Below are positions 32,831 to 41,600 of a stretch of DNA of 64,000 nt, piece after piece (the first letter of the stretch is position 1; every line of letters starts with the position of its first letter). The notes below the pieces were generated by a model, which was not told where the DNA came from, did not search any database, and saw nothing but the letters and a program-made list of their open reading frames with translations. The DNA lies in the NCBI RefSeq assembly GCF_019195435.1, contig NZ_CP078069.1, positions 2,108,001-2,172,000 of the forward strand, in the 5' to 3' direction. Position numbers and translations under genes: made by a program. Source of the stretch: Comamonas sp. NLF-1-9. GTDB lineage: Bacteria > Pseudomonadota > Gammaproteobacteria > Burkholderiales > Burkholderiaceae_C.

Positions 32831-33611
32831 CGAAGACCTCAAGTCCTGGTTGCTGGCGCTGGCACTGTCGCAGCCGCGCATCCTTGCCATGTTCATCGCC
32901 CTGCCCCTGTTCAACGCCCAGGTGGTGCCCGGCCTGCTGCGCTTTGGCGCGGCCGGGGCGCTGGGTCTGCTGACGGTGCCGCTGCTGCATGCACAGCTGG
33001 GCAGTGCCGACCTGGCCTCGCCCGCGGTCTGGGCGCTGCTGGTCGCCAAGGAGGCCTTCATCGGCTTCGTGATCGGTTATCTCGCGGCCATTCCGTTCTG
33101 GACCTTCGAGGCCGTGGGCTTTTTGATCGACAACCAGCGCGGGGCCAGCATCTCCTCCACGCTCAATCCGCTCACGGGCAACGACTCCTCGCCCATGGGC
33201 ATCCTGTTGAACCAGGCCTTCATCGTCTTCTTCCTGGTGTCAGGGGGTTTCGGCCTGCTGCTGGGCGGGCTGTACGACAGTTTCCGGCTGTGGAGCGTCA
33301 CCGACTGGGCGCCGCACTTGCATCCCGATTCCGTCCCCTTGATGCTTGAGCAGCTCAACCGCCTGGTGCGCATGGCGCTGCTGCTGGCCGCGCCGGCCAT
33401 GGTCGCCATGTTTCTGGCCGAGCTCGGCCTGGCGCTGGTCAGCCGCTTTGCGCCGCAGCTGCAGGTGTTCTTCGTGGCCATGCCGGTCAAGAGCGGGCTG
33501 GCGGTGCTGATCCTGATTCTTTATGCGGCATCGCTGTTCGACTACGGCAGTGACCTCGTGGAGTCCGTGGGGCGCGCCGTGCCCACGCTGAACGAGCAGT
33601 GGGGGCGCTGA
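32811..33611 (+). CDS. sctT: T3SS export gate protein SctT (YscT/FliR family)
   Basis: 266 residues with about six membrane segments. Family landmarks: K-E-A-F-I-G-F-V-I-G-Y-L-A-A-I-P-F-W (about 80-97), G-F-L-I-D-N-Q-R-G-A-S (about 103-113) and P-L-T-G-N-D-S-S-P-M-G. Forms the export pore with SctR and SctS. Stop and the sctU start share one base (TGATG). Confidence 0.95.
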   Translation: MDAPVTYEDLKSWLLALALSQPRILAMFIALPLFNAQVVPGLLRFGAAGALGLLTVPLLHAQLGSADLASPAVWALLVAKEAFIGFVIGYLAAIPFWTFEAVGFLIDNQRGASISSTLNPLTGNDSSPMGILLNQAFIVFFLVSGGFGLLLGGLYDSFRLWSVTDWAPHLHPDSVPLMLEQLNRLVRMALLLAAPAMVAMFLAELGLALVSRFAPQLQVFFVAMPVKSGLAVLILILYAASLFDYGSDLVESVGRAVPTLNEQWGR

Positions 33612-34654
33612 TGAGCGAAAAAACCGAACAGCCCACCGCCAAGAAGCTGCGCGATACGCGCCGCAAAGGCGATGTCGCCTACAGCAAGGACTTCACCCAG
33701 ACCATCCTGATTCTGGCCATCTTCGGCTACATGCTGGCAGCCGGCGGCAAGATCGTGGACGACCTGCTGGAGATCATCCTGCTGCCCGCCAGCGTGCTGC
33801 AGATGAATTTTGCCGACGCGGCCAACGTAGTCAGCTCCGAGCTGCTCAAGGCCGCGAGCTGGGTGCTGCTGCCCTTTCTGCTCATCATCCTGATCCTGGG
33901 CATTTTTGCCGACGCAATGCAGGTCGGTCTGGTGCTGGCTTTTGAAAAGCTCAAGCCCTCGGCCAAGAAGCTCAACGTCATCGCCAACCTCAAGAACATC
34001 TTCTCCAAGAAGAACCTGGTGGAGTTTCTCAAGTCGGCCATCAAGATCGGTTTCCTGTCCACACTGCTGTGGCTGCTGCTGCGCGACGCCTTCCCCATCA
34101 TGACCAGCATTCCGCAGGCGGGCCTGGCGGGCATGGGGCAGGTGATCGGCTCGCTGATCAAGACCATGCTGATCAACATCGGCTTGGCCTATGCCGTCAT
34201 TTCGCTGGCGGACTTTGCCTGGCAGCGCTATTCGCACCGCAAGCAGCTCATGATGAGCAAGGACGAAGTCAAGCGCGAATACAAGGAGATGGAGGGCGAC
34301 CCCCACATCAAGCACCAGCGCAAGCAACTGCACCAGCAGATGATGCAGGAGGGTGCGGTCAACAGCGCGCGCCAGGCCACAGTGCTGGTGACCAACCCCA
34401 CGCACATCGCCGTGGCGCTGCATTACGAGGAGGGCGACACCCCGCTGCCCGTGGTGCTGGCCATGGCCGAGGGCGCGCTGGCCGAGCGCATGATGCGCGC
34501 CGCGCGCGAAGCAGGCGTGCCGGTGATGCAGAACATCCCTCTCGCGCATTCCCTGATGGAGCAGGCCAGCAGCGGCCAGTACATTCCATCGCAGCTTGTC
34601 GAACCGGTAGCCGAAGTCCTGCGGCTGCTGCAGCAAATGAAAGAACACGAATGA
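33611..34654 (+). CDS. sctU: T3SS substrate-specificity switch protein SctU (YscU/FlhB family)
   Basis: 347 residues from ATG 33611; a GTG 12 bases earlier lies inside sctT and is less likely. N-terminus S-E-K-T-E-Q-P-T-A-K-K-L-R-D-T-R-R-K-G is the family opening. Four membrane segments (about 28-205) precede the cytoplasmic domain with the self-cleaving N-P-T-H at about 262-265. Cleavage between N and P switches export from needle subunits to translocators. Confidence 0.97.
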   Translation: MSEKTEQPTAKKLRDTRRKGDVAYSKDFTQTILILAIFGYMLAAGGKIVDDLLEIILLPASVLQMNFADAANVVSSELLKAASWVLLPFLLIILILGIFADAMQVGLVLAFEKLKPSAKKLNVIANLKNIFSKKNLVEFLKSAIKIGFLSTLLWLLLRDAFPIMTSIPQAGLAGMGQVIGSLIKTMLINIGLAYAVISLADFAWQRYSHRKQLMMSKDEVKREYKEMEGDPHIKHQRKQLHQQMMQEGAVNSARQATVLVTNPTHIAVALHYEEGDTPLPVVLAMAEGALAERMMRAAREAGVPVMQNIPLAHSLMEQASSGQYIPSQLVEPVAEVLRLLQQMKEHE

Positions 34655-34721
34655 GCACGCCCTGCGCCATTCCCCGCCCGGCCTGTCGCGGCGCCGGCCA
34701 TACCCGCTTCACGGAACACGC

Positions 34722-35129
34722 ATGCTGACCACTTCCCACTCCAGTGCCGGCAACGCCCTGCTGGCCAGCTACGCCGCTACCACGCTGGGCCAAAGCGGGC
34801 CGCATGACGCCAGCCGGCTCCATCTCACCGTGGACGAGCGCTATCGGCTGCAACTGCGCAGCCTGGCAGACGGCCGCATCCAGGTGCGCTCGCGCCTGTG
34901 CGAGCTGCCCGAAGCCGGGCCCGCGCGCGACGAGTTGCTGCGCAGCATGGGCGCGCTCGCCTGCGGGCGCATCCAGAGCGCTGGGGCCGCCTGCGTCGTG
35001 GACGCCGACGAGCGCGCGTTCTGGCTCAGCCAGACAGTGGCCGCCAGCTCGGCCCAGGAGGTAGACGAGCTGGTCGGCGACTTCGTCAACGAACTGGCCT
35101 TCTGGGGCCAGGTGCTGTCCCGGCAATGA
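34722..35129 (+). CDS. CesT-like T3SS protein between sctU and sctC (BscW position)
   Basis: 135 residues. Short alpha/beta protein with strands L-H-L-T-V-D-E-R-Y-R-L-Q-L-R-S-L and G-R-I-Q-V-R-S-R-L-C-E-L-P, then helix A-R-D-E-L-L-R-S-M-G-A-L-A, strand R-A-F-W-L-S-Q-T-V, and a C-terminal helix V-D-E-L-V-G-D-F-V-N-E-L-A-F-W. This is the class I chaperone fold pattern. In Bordetella a chaperone-like gene (bscW) sits at this position. It overlaps sctC by 4 bases. A 25-codon ORF (34651-34728) overlaps both the sctU stop and this start and may couple translation. Client unknown. Confidence 0.65.
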   Translation: MLTTSHSSAGNALLASYAATTLGQSGPHDASRLHLTVDERYRLQLRSLADGRIQVRSRLCELPEAGPARDELLRSMGALACGRIQSAGAACVVDADERAFWLSQTVAASSAQEVDELVGDFVNELAFWGQVLSRQ

Positions 35130-37075
35130 AGAGGCCGAACATGACGCGCGCCGGCGCGTGGCGCTGGGGCCGACGGGCGGCGGTGCTGGCAAGCCTGATC
35201 GCCGTGTTGGGCCTGGCCGGGCCCAAGGCGCACGCAAGCCCGCCGCCGTGGACGGACGACCCCTTCAACTACTACGCCGAGAAGCCCGTCTCGGTAGCCG
35301 AGGTGCTGCGCGACTTTGCCGGCTCTTTCAGCCTCGGGCTGGACCTCTCGGCGCAGGTCGAGGGCAAGGTCAACGGACGCTTTCAGGCACGCAGCCCCGG
35401 CGAATTTCTGGACCAGTTGGGCAGCGCCTACGGCTTTCAGTGGTTCACGCACGCGGGCACGCTGTTCATCAGCCGCACCAGCGAGATGAGCACCACCTCG
35501 ATCAACGCCTCCGGCTCCAGCATGCCGGCGGTGCGCAAGGCGCTGACCAGCCTGGGCGTGCTCGACGCGCGCTTCGGTTGGGGCGAGCTGCCCGAGCAGG
35601 GTCTGGCGCTGGTCTCGGGCCCGCCCGCCTATGTTGCGCTGGTGCAACGCACCATGGCCAGTCTGCCGCCGCTGGGCGGAGGGCAGAAGGTAGCGGTGTT
35701 CCGGCTCAAGCACGCCTCGGTAGACGACCGCACCATCACCTACCGCGACCGCCAGCTCACCACGCCGGGACTCGCCCGCGTGCTGCGCGCATTGATCAGC
35801 GGCGGCGACGGCGGCGCCGCCACCGACGTGATCCCGATCGGGGCCGACAGCGAAGCCGTCAACCGCCTGGCGGCGCCGCTGCGCGCCAGCGGCAATCCAC
35901 AGGCTGCGGCGCTGGCGCCCAGCACGCACCAGCTCACGCCCCTTGCCCCCTTGTCGGGCGACGATGCGCGCAAGCCGGCGGCGGCCACCGCCGAGGGCGC
36001 GCAGGCGGCTGCGTCCGCCAGCGCACGCCTGTCCAGGCCCTCGATCCAGGCCGACTCCCGCCTGAACGCGCTGATCGTGCAGGACACGCCCGACCGCCTG
36101 CCGATGTACCAGGCCTTGATTGAGCAGCTGGATGTGCCCACCGCGCTGATCGAGATCGAGGCCATGATCATCGACGTGAACTCCACACGCCTCGATGAAC
36201 TGGGCATCGCCTGGGGCGGGCGCAAGGGCGGCATGGCCGCCGGCTTCGGCAACGTCTCGCCCACCTCAGGGGCCTTGACCATCTCTGGTGCGGCGCGTGG
36301 CGCCAACATCAGCACCAACAGCGTGGTGCTCGATGCCGGCAACTACCTGGTCACGCGCATCCGCGCGCTCGAAGGCATAGGCGAAGCCTCGATCCAGTCG
36401 CGCCCGTCCATTCTCACGATAGACCACACCGGCGCGCTGCTCGACCTGTCCGAAACCTTCTACATCCGCACCACCGGCGAGCGCGTGGCCACCGTGACTC
36501 CGGTCACCGTGGGCACCACGCTCAAGGTCACGCCGCACTACATCGAACGCGACCGCCTTGGCCCGACCATCCAGCTCGACGTGGACATCGAGGACGGGCA
36601 AATACAAGAGCGCGTGGTGGACGGCCTGCCGACCATACGGCGCAGCACCGTCAGTACCCAAGCCATCGTGGGCGAGAGCCAGACGCTGCTGATCGGCGGC
36701 TACAACACGCAGCAAACCGAGCATTCCAACCAACGCATTCCGGTGCTGGGCGAGATTCCACTGCTGGGCAGCCTGTTCTCGCACAAGGTGGACAACCGCC
36801 AGGTGCGCGAGCGCCTCTTCCTCATCAAGCCGCGCGTAGTGGCGCTGCCCGAGTCGGAGTTGCCAAGCGCCGGCCCGGCGGCGCGCATCGTCGCGCCCCC
36901 GGGGCGCGAGTTCCCGGGCCAGCCGGCCGACGCTTACATGGACGACCCCGCGCGCGACGAGCCCTCGCGTCTGGTGAACCCGCCACCCCCGCCGGCCCAC
37001 TTGCCCGATCGCACGGAGCCTCCAAACAACTACGCACCAGGGGCGGATCTGCGGCCAGCGTCGGGAGAGTTCTGA
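35126..37075 (+). CDS. sctC: T3SS outer-membrane secretin SctC (YscC family)
   Basis: 649 residues from ATG 35126. Signal peptide A-A-V-L-A-S-L-I-A-V-L-G-L-A-G-P-K-A-H-A ends near 38. N0/N1/N3 domains follow (S-V-A-E-V-L-R-D-F-A-G-S-F near 52-64; A-V-F-R-L-K-H-A near 190), then the secretin core with L-V-T-R-I-R-A-L-E-G-I-G-E-A-S-I-Q-S-R-P (about 408-427) and Q-T-L-L-I-G-G-Y near 516-523, E-I-P-L-L-G-S-L-F. The C-terminal 90 residues are Pro-rich. No pilotin gene of obvious type was seen. Confidence 0.96.
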   Translation: MKRPNMTRAGAWRWGRRAAVLASLIAVLGLAGPKAHASPPPWTDDPFNYYAEKPVSVAEVLRDFAGSFSLGLDLSAQVEGKVNGRFQARSPGEFLDQLGSAYGFQWFTHAGTLFISRTSEMSTTSINASGSSMPAVRKALTSLGVLDARFGWGELPEQGLALVSGPPAYVALVQRTMASLPPLGGGQKVAVFRLKHASVDDRTITYRDRQLTTPGLARVLRALISGGDGGAATDVIPIGADSEAVNRLAAPLRASGNPQAAALAPSTHQLTPLAPLSGDDARKPAAATAEGAQAAASASARLSRPSIQADSRLNALIVQDTPDRLPMYQALIEQLDVPTALIEIEAMIIDVNSTRLDELGIAWGGRKGGMAAGFGNVSPTSGALTISGAARGANISTNSVVLDAGNYLVTRIRALEGIGEASIQSRPSILTIDHTGALLDLSETFYIRTTGERVATVTPVTVGTTLKVTPHYIERDRLGPTIQLDVDIEDGQIQERVVDGLPTIRRSTVSTQAIVGESQTLLIGGYNTQQTEHSNQRIPVLGEIPLLGSLFSHKVDNRQVRERLFLIKPRVVALPESELPSAGPAARIVAPPGREFPGQPADAYMDDPARDEPSRLVNPPPPPAHLPDRTEPPNNYAPGADLRPASGEF

Positions 37076-37076
37076 G

Positions 37077-39821
37077 ATGCGCCCGGCTGGCGCGCACACG
37101 CCCGCAGGGCACGCTGCCGGGGCCTGGCGCCACGGCGTGTCGGCGTTTCGCGTGGCTGCGCCGCTCGCCTGGCTGCTGGTGCTGCTGTCGGCGCTGCTCA
37201 TCGGGCTGCGCATCGAGCAGGTGATGCTGGAGTTCGCGCAAAGCCGCAGCCTGCGCACCGCCCAGCGCGTCAGCGACCAGATTGCCTTCGGCTACCGCCT
37301 GGGTCTGGGCCTGCACGACCAGACGCAACTGCCTCAAGTGCTGGCGCGCCAGGGCGCGCAGGACAGCGAGCTGGTCGGCGGCTGGGTCGCGGCGGACGGG
37401 CGCGAGGTCGTGGCCGAGCTCGGCCAGTCGGCCGGCCGCTACGCCGCTGCACTGCCCGGCAGCTGGAGCGCACAGCTCATGGGCGCGGGCAGGCATGCGG
37501 ATGCGCCCGTGGCCTCGCTGGTGCGCCAGCAGGGCGCGCAGATGTTCGTCGGCACGGCGCTGCTCGACCCCTCGGGCCAGCGCGCCGGGGTGTTGTGGCT
37601 GGTTTACGACCTGGGCGCCTTGCGGGCGGCCGCGTGGTCGGTGATCCGGCCGCTGTGGCCGTACGCCCTGGTCGTGGGCATGCTGCTGTCGCTGGCGCTT
37701 GGCGGCATCGGCATGGCCTGGGCGCTGCTCACGGGCCGGCGCCTGCAGCAGGCGAGCGCGGCGCTCGCTGCTGCCGAGCCCGAAGATGCCCGCCAGCTGC
37801 CCGAGCTCGCGCGCGCCGCGCCCGCAGGTCGGCGCGCCGGCGCCTTGCTGGCTGCGGCCGTGTTGCTGACTTTTGCCGCGCTGGCCCTGCTGGCCTGGCA
37901 GGGCCGCCAGCTGGCCAAGCCGCTGCTGCTCGAGCAGATCGACCGCAACGCCCGCTCGGTGCTGAGCATGGCGCAGGAGCAGGTGCAGCGCGCGCTCTCG
38001 CTCGGCATCCCCGCCGACAAGCTCGTTGGCGTGGACGCCATGCTGCAGGCCGAGCTCGAAACCGCGCCGGAAGTGGCCTTTCTGGCCTGGCAGAGTTCGC
38101 CCGGCAGCGCCCCGGTGCTGGTCAGCCAGACCCGGGCGGGCGCGAGCGAGGCAGCCCGGGCGCTGGCCGCGCCGGGCACGGGCGACACCGCCTTTCGCCT
38201 GGTGCGGCAAACCGTGACCGCGCTGGCCGGCGCGGGCGCGGCAGCGGGCGGCGACGCCAGCCTGAGCAGCGGCACCACGTTTGCCTACATCGATGCGCGC
38301 GTGCGGGCCGTGCTGATCGATCTGGCTTTTGCGATTCTGGTCGGGCTGGTGCTGGCGCGCGAGATGCTGGGCGCTACATGGCAGCGCTCGGTGCTCAAGC
38401 CCTATCTGGATTTTTCCGTGCTCTGGGCGCAGTGGTGCCGCCAGGCGCGCAAGCTGCGGCTGCAGGCGGACACCGCGCAGCGCCTGCACGACTGGTGGCA
38501 AAACATCCGCCAGACGCTGCAAGACCTGAGCGCACAGGCCGGCGCCGTGCTGCGCGGCGAGCAGCTCAACCGCCGCGCCATGGCGCTCACGCGCATCCGG
38601 CTGCTGGTCTTTCTCACCGCGCTCTCGGACGAGCTGCTGCGCCCCTTCTTCACCGTGTTCGCCTCGGAGATGCAGCCGCCGGGCCTGGACATTTCGCCGA
38701 CCACGGTGGCCGTGCTGCCGGTGGCGACTTTCATGCTCACGCTGGCGCTGGCGCAGCCGCTCGGGCCCTGGCTGGCCCGGCGCGTGGCCATGCGCCAGGC
38801 GCTGTTTCTGAGCTCGCTCGCAGGCGCTGCGCTGCTGCTGGCCACGGCCTGGGCGCAGGATGCCGCCATGCTGATGCTGCTGCGCGCGGGCAGCGGGCTG
38901 GCCTACGGTCTGCTGCTGATCCTGGCGCAGACCGCCATCGTGCGATTGACCGACAACCGCAGCCGCGGGCGCGGCCTGGTGGAGGTGGCCGCCGCCATCG
39001 TCGCTGCGGGCGTCTGCGGTCCGGCGCTGGGCGGCCTGCTGGTGCAGCGGCTGGGCAGCACCCTGGCTTTTGCCGCCTGCGCGCTCTGCCTGGGCCTGGC
39101 GGCGCTGGTCAGCATCGGCCTGCCCCGGCTGCAGCACGAAGGCAGCGACGCCCCGCCGGCCCTGGGCTGGCGCGGCATGGCGGCGATCCTGCGCAACCGC
39201 CAGGTGATGGCGGTGACCTGGTACGCTGCGGTGCCGGCCCGCCTGGCGGCGGTGGCGCTGCTGGTGGTGGTCACGCCGCTGTACCTGCAGGCACAGGGCG
39301 AGAGCGCGGCAGTGTCCGGGCGCGTGCTGCTGGCCTACTTTCTTGCGTTCATGATCGTGGCGCCGCTGGTGGCGCGCTGGTCCGATCTGAGCGGGCAGCG
39401 CCGCTCCTGGGTCGTCTGGGGCTGCGCGCTCTCGGCGCTGGCCTGTGGCTTGATGGTGCTGGTCGGCGGCGCCTGGGGGGCGGCGCTGTGCTGTGCGCTG
39501 CTTGGCGTGGCGCAGGCCTTTCAATCGGCGCCGCAACTGGTGCTGGTGACCGAGGCCTTCGAGGCGTCGAGCGCGCAAGCGCACGGCGCCAGCCCGGCGG
39601 GCGCACAAAGCGTCACCCCGGCGCAGGCGCTCGCGGCGTTTCGCTTCCTCGAGCGCGTGGGCAGCATCCTCGCGCCCTTCGTGGTGGCGCTGGCGGTGGC
39701 GCGGCTGGGCATGGATGGCGCGGTGCTGGTGGTGGGCGCGCTGCTCGCCCTGGGTGCGCTGGGTTTGATGACGGGTTTGCGCGCCGCGCAGACCGACGGA
39801 GCGAAACATGCAATGGCTTGA
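37077..39821 (+). CDS. MFS permease fused to duplicated N-terminal sensor regions
   Basis: 914 residues. The first 430 residues form two membrane-sensor units: TM about 30-48, periplasmic about 50-185, TM about 195-220, then TM about 258-275, periplasmic about 280-400, TM about 412-430. A linker of about 80 residues leads to an MFS permease of about 12 segments (about 505-905) with D-E-L-L-R-P-F-F-T-V-F at its start. The second sensor region has Q-R-A-L-S-L-G-I-P-A-D-K-L-V-G-V, shared with the gene at 41597. It starts 1 base after sctC and overlaps the next gene by 14 bases. It could act as a transceptor (transporter-sensor). Bordetella BtrX is a possible functional parallel, not shown. Confidence 0.75.
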   Translation: MRPAGAHTPAGHAAGAWRHGVSAFRVAAPLAWLLVLLSALLIGLRIEQVMLEFAQSRSLRTAQRVSDQIAFGYRLGLGLHDQTQLPQVLARQGAQDSELVGGWVAADGREVVAELGQSAGRYAAALPGSWSAQLMGAGRHADAPVASLVRQQGAQMFVGTALLDPSGQRAGVLWLVYDLGALRAAAWSVIRPLWPYALVVGMLLSLALGGIGMAWALLTGRRLQQASAALAAAEPEDARQLPELARAAPAGRRAGALLAAAVLLTFAALALLAWQGRQLAKPLLLEQIDRNARSVLSMAQEQVQRALSLGIPADKLVGVDAMLQAELETAPEVAFLAWQSSPGSAPVLVSQTRAGASEAARALAAPGTGDTAFRLVRQTVTALAGAGAAAGGDASLSSGTTFAYIDARVRAVLIDLAFAILVGLVLAREMLGATWQRSVLKPYLDFSVLWAQWCRQARKLRLQADTAQRLHDWWQNIRQTLQDLSAQAGAVLRGEQLNRRAMALTRIRLLVFLTALSDELLRPFFTVFASEMQPPGLDISPTTVAVLPVATFMLTLALAQPLGPWLARRVAMRQALFLSSLAGAALLLATAWAQDAAMLMLLRAGSGLAYGLLLILAQTAIVRLTDNRSRGRGLVEVAAAIVAAGVCGPALGGLLVQRLGSTLAFAACALCLGLAALVSIGLPRLQHEGSDAPPALGWRGMAAILRNRQVMAVTWYAAVPARLAAVALLVVVTPLYLQAQGESAAVSGRVLLAYFLAFMIVAPLVARWSDLSGQRRSWVVWGCALSALACGLMVLVGGAWGAALCCALLGVAQAFQSAPQLVLVTEAFEASSAQAHGASPAGAQSVTPAQALAAFRFLERVGSILAPFVVALAVARLGMDGAVLVVGALLALGALGLMTGLRAAQTDGAKHAMA

Positions 39822-40845
39822 AGCCCGGCAGCGTCCGGGCGTCGCCCTGATCCTGGCGACCCTGCTGGCGGCCAGCGTACCAATGCACGCGCCGGCGCAG
39901 ACGCCGCAGCCAGCCGCGGCGCCGGGCTACCACATCGTGATGGTGCTGCCGCACCAGCCCGAGAACACCGAGGCCGGCTTTCAGGACTACCTGCTCAAGC
40001 GCAAGCTGAACGTGAAGATCGACACCGTGGTGTATTCCGGCCGCGCCGAAGACGCTGCGGCCACGGTCGAGAAGGTGCGCGCGCTGGCGCCCGACCTGAT
40101 CTACACCTGGGGCACGGGCACGACTCTGGCCATGGCGGGCAAGCACGACGCCGGGCCGGACCAGCACATCCGCGACATCCCCATCGTCTTCACCGAGGTG
40201 ACCGACCCCGTGGGCTCGGGCCTGCTCAGGCAGACCAAGCCGCCGGGGCGCAATGTCACCGGCGTGAGCCACGTGGCACCCGTCGCCGTGCAGTTGAACG
40301 CGATGCGCGGCTACCTGCCCTTCAAGCGCCTGGGCTACATCACCAACCCGGCCGAATCCAATACCGTGGGCGTGGCCGATGAACTGCGCCGCATGGCGGG
40401 CAGCGAAGGCTTCGAGCTGCTGGAAGCAAAAGTGCCGCTGGACGCAAGCGGCCAAGCCCAGGCCCAGGCGCTGCCAGCGCTCATTCGCGGACTACGGGAG
40501 CGCGGCGCCGACCTGCTCTATGTCGGCCCCAGCACCTTTCTTGCTTTCACCCATCGGGACTTGGTATCAAAAACCGCGATTGCCGAGGGTCTGCCTACGT
40601 TCTGCGCTACAGAGAGCATAGTACGCAAGGCGTCTTGCATGTTCGGCCTGTTTGCCAACGGCACCAACGTGGGGCGCTTTGCCGGCTACAAGGCGGCGCA
40701 GATCCTGGTGGACAAGACGCCTGTGGAGCGCATCCCCGCCGAGTCGCTGCAGCGCTTTTCGCTGCTGATCAACATGGGCACGGCCAAGGCGCTGGGCCTG
40801 TATCCGCCGCTGGCGCTGCTGAACGTGGCCGAGGTGGTGCAATGA
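39808..40845 (+). CDS. Periplasmic binding protein of the ABC_sub_bind (TrpX-like) family
   Basis: 345 residues with a signal peptide (V-A-L-I-L-A-T-L-L-A-A-S-V-P-M-H-A-P-A-Q). Mature protein: Y-H-I-V-M-V-L-P-H-Q-P-E-N-T-E (about 40-54), P-D-L-I-Y-T-W-G-T-G-T-T (about 94-105), P-I-V-F-T-E-V-T-D-P-V-G-S-G-L (about 127-141) and G-R-N-V-T-G-V-S-H, all typical of this two-lobed family. No permease or ATPase accompanies it, so it more likely delivers a ligand to the neighbouring membrane sensors than feeds an importer. Start lies inside the MFS gene; its stop overlaps the next start by 4 bases. Confidence 0.82.
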   Translation: MQWLEARQRPGVALILATLLAASVPMHAPAQTPQPAAAPGYHIVMVLPHQPENTEAGFQDYLLKRKLNVKIDTVVYSGRAEDAAATVEKVRALAPDLIYTWGTGTTLAMAGKHDAGPDQHIRDIPIVFTEVTDPVGSGLLRQTKPPGRNVTGVSHVAPVAVQLNAMRGYLPFKRLGYITNPAESNTVGVADELRRMAGSEGFELLEAKVPLDASGQAQAQALPALIRGLRERGADLLYVGPSTFLAFTHRDLVSKTAIAEGLPTFCATESIVRKASCMFGLFANGTNVGRFAGYKAAQILVDKTPVERIPAESLQRFSLLINMGTAKALGLYPPLALLNVAEVVQ

Positions 40846-41600
40846 ACCCGGGGGCCGAGCAACTGCCTCGCCCGCGCCCCGGGCTCGCCGCCTGCGTGGA
40901 GCTCGCCTGGCGCTGGTGGCTGGCGGCGATGCTCGGCCTGCTGCTGCTCGTGGCCATGCTCGCCGGTCTGCAACGCAGCCAGGCGCAGGGCCTGCGCGAA
41001 GCGCGGCTCGAGATTGCGCTGCAGTCCCTGCGGGAGCGGCTGCAGACCAACCTGGCGCTGGGCTTTGATCTGGCCGGCAGCCACCAGGCCCAGGCCATGC
41101 TGGAAGACCTGCTGGCCGACGACCCCACACTCGTCGCGGCCGAGGTGTTCGACGCCAGCGCCATCTCCCTCTTCAGCACCGACCGCGGCGCCATCGGCGA
41201 GCCGGTTCCTGCCGAATGGCTGCTGGCCAGCAGGCAGGCACAGAGCGGCGCGGCGGCGGATGCGCAAGCCGGGCCGCCGGCCGCCTGGCGCGTCGTCGGC
41301 GCAGAAGACTTCACGCTGGGCCTGGCGGTGCACGGACCGTTTGGCGAGCTCGCGGGCCAGGTGTGCATCACCTCGGCGCTGGCGCCTTCGCCCTCGCCTT
41401 GGCCGGTGCTGGCGGCCGCGCTGGCGGCGGTGTTCGGCCTCACACTGGCCGCCCTCGTACTGGCCAGGCTGTTGCTGCGCGCGCTGGCGGCCGCGCGCGA
41501 TGAAGCTCTGATGGACCAGGCCGCCGCCCGGTTGCAGCAGACCGAGCTGCGCGTCGCCGGCGCGCTCGATGGCCTGACGCAGGCGCGGGAGCCGCTGTGA
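40842..41600 (+). CDS. Small membrane sensor protein (periplasmic domain between two membrane segments)
   Basis: 252 residues from ATG 40842. TM at about 24-45, a periplasmic domain about 48-180 (L-Q-T-N-L-A-L-G-F-D-L-A-G, V-A-A-E-V-F-D-A-S-A-I-S-L-F-S-T-D), a second TM about 185-210, and a short cytoplasmic helix rich in Ala, Arg and Gln. There is no output domain such as HAMP-kinase or PP2C, so it must signal through a partner. Sequence and place suggest it is a subunit of the sensor complex encoded around it. I recognise no named family. Confidence 0.7.
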   Translation: MNPGAEQLPRPRPGLAACVELAWRWWLAAMLGLLLLVAMLAGLQRSQAQGLREARLEIALQSLRERLQTNLALGFDLAGSHQAQAMLEDLLADDPTLVAAEVFDASAISLFSTDRGAIGEPVPAEWLLASRQAQSGAAADAQAGPPAAWRVVGAEDFTLGLAVHGPFGELAGQVCITSALAPSPSPWPVLAAALAAVFGLTLAALVLARLLLRALAAARDEALMDQAAARLQQTELRVAGALDGLTQAREPL

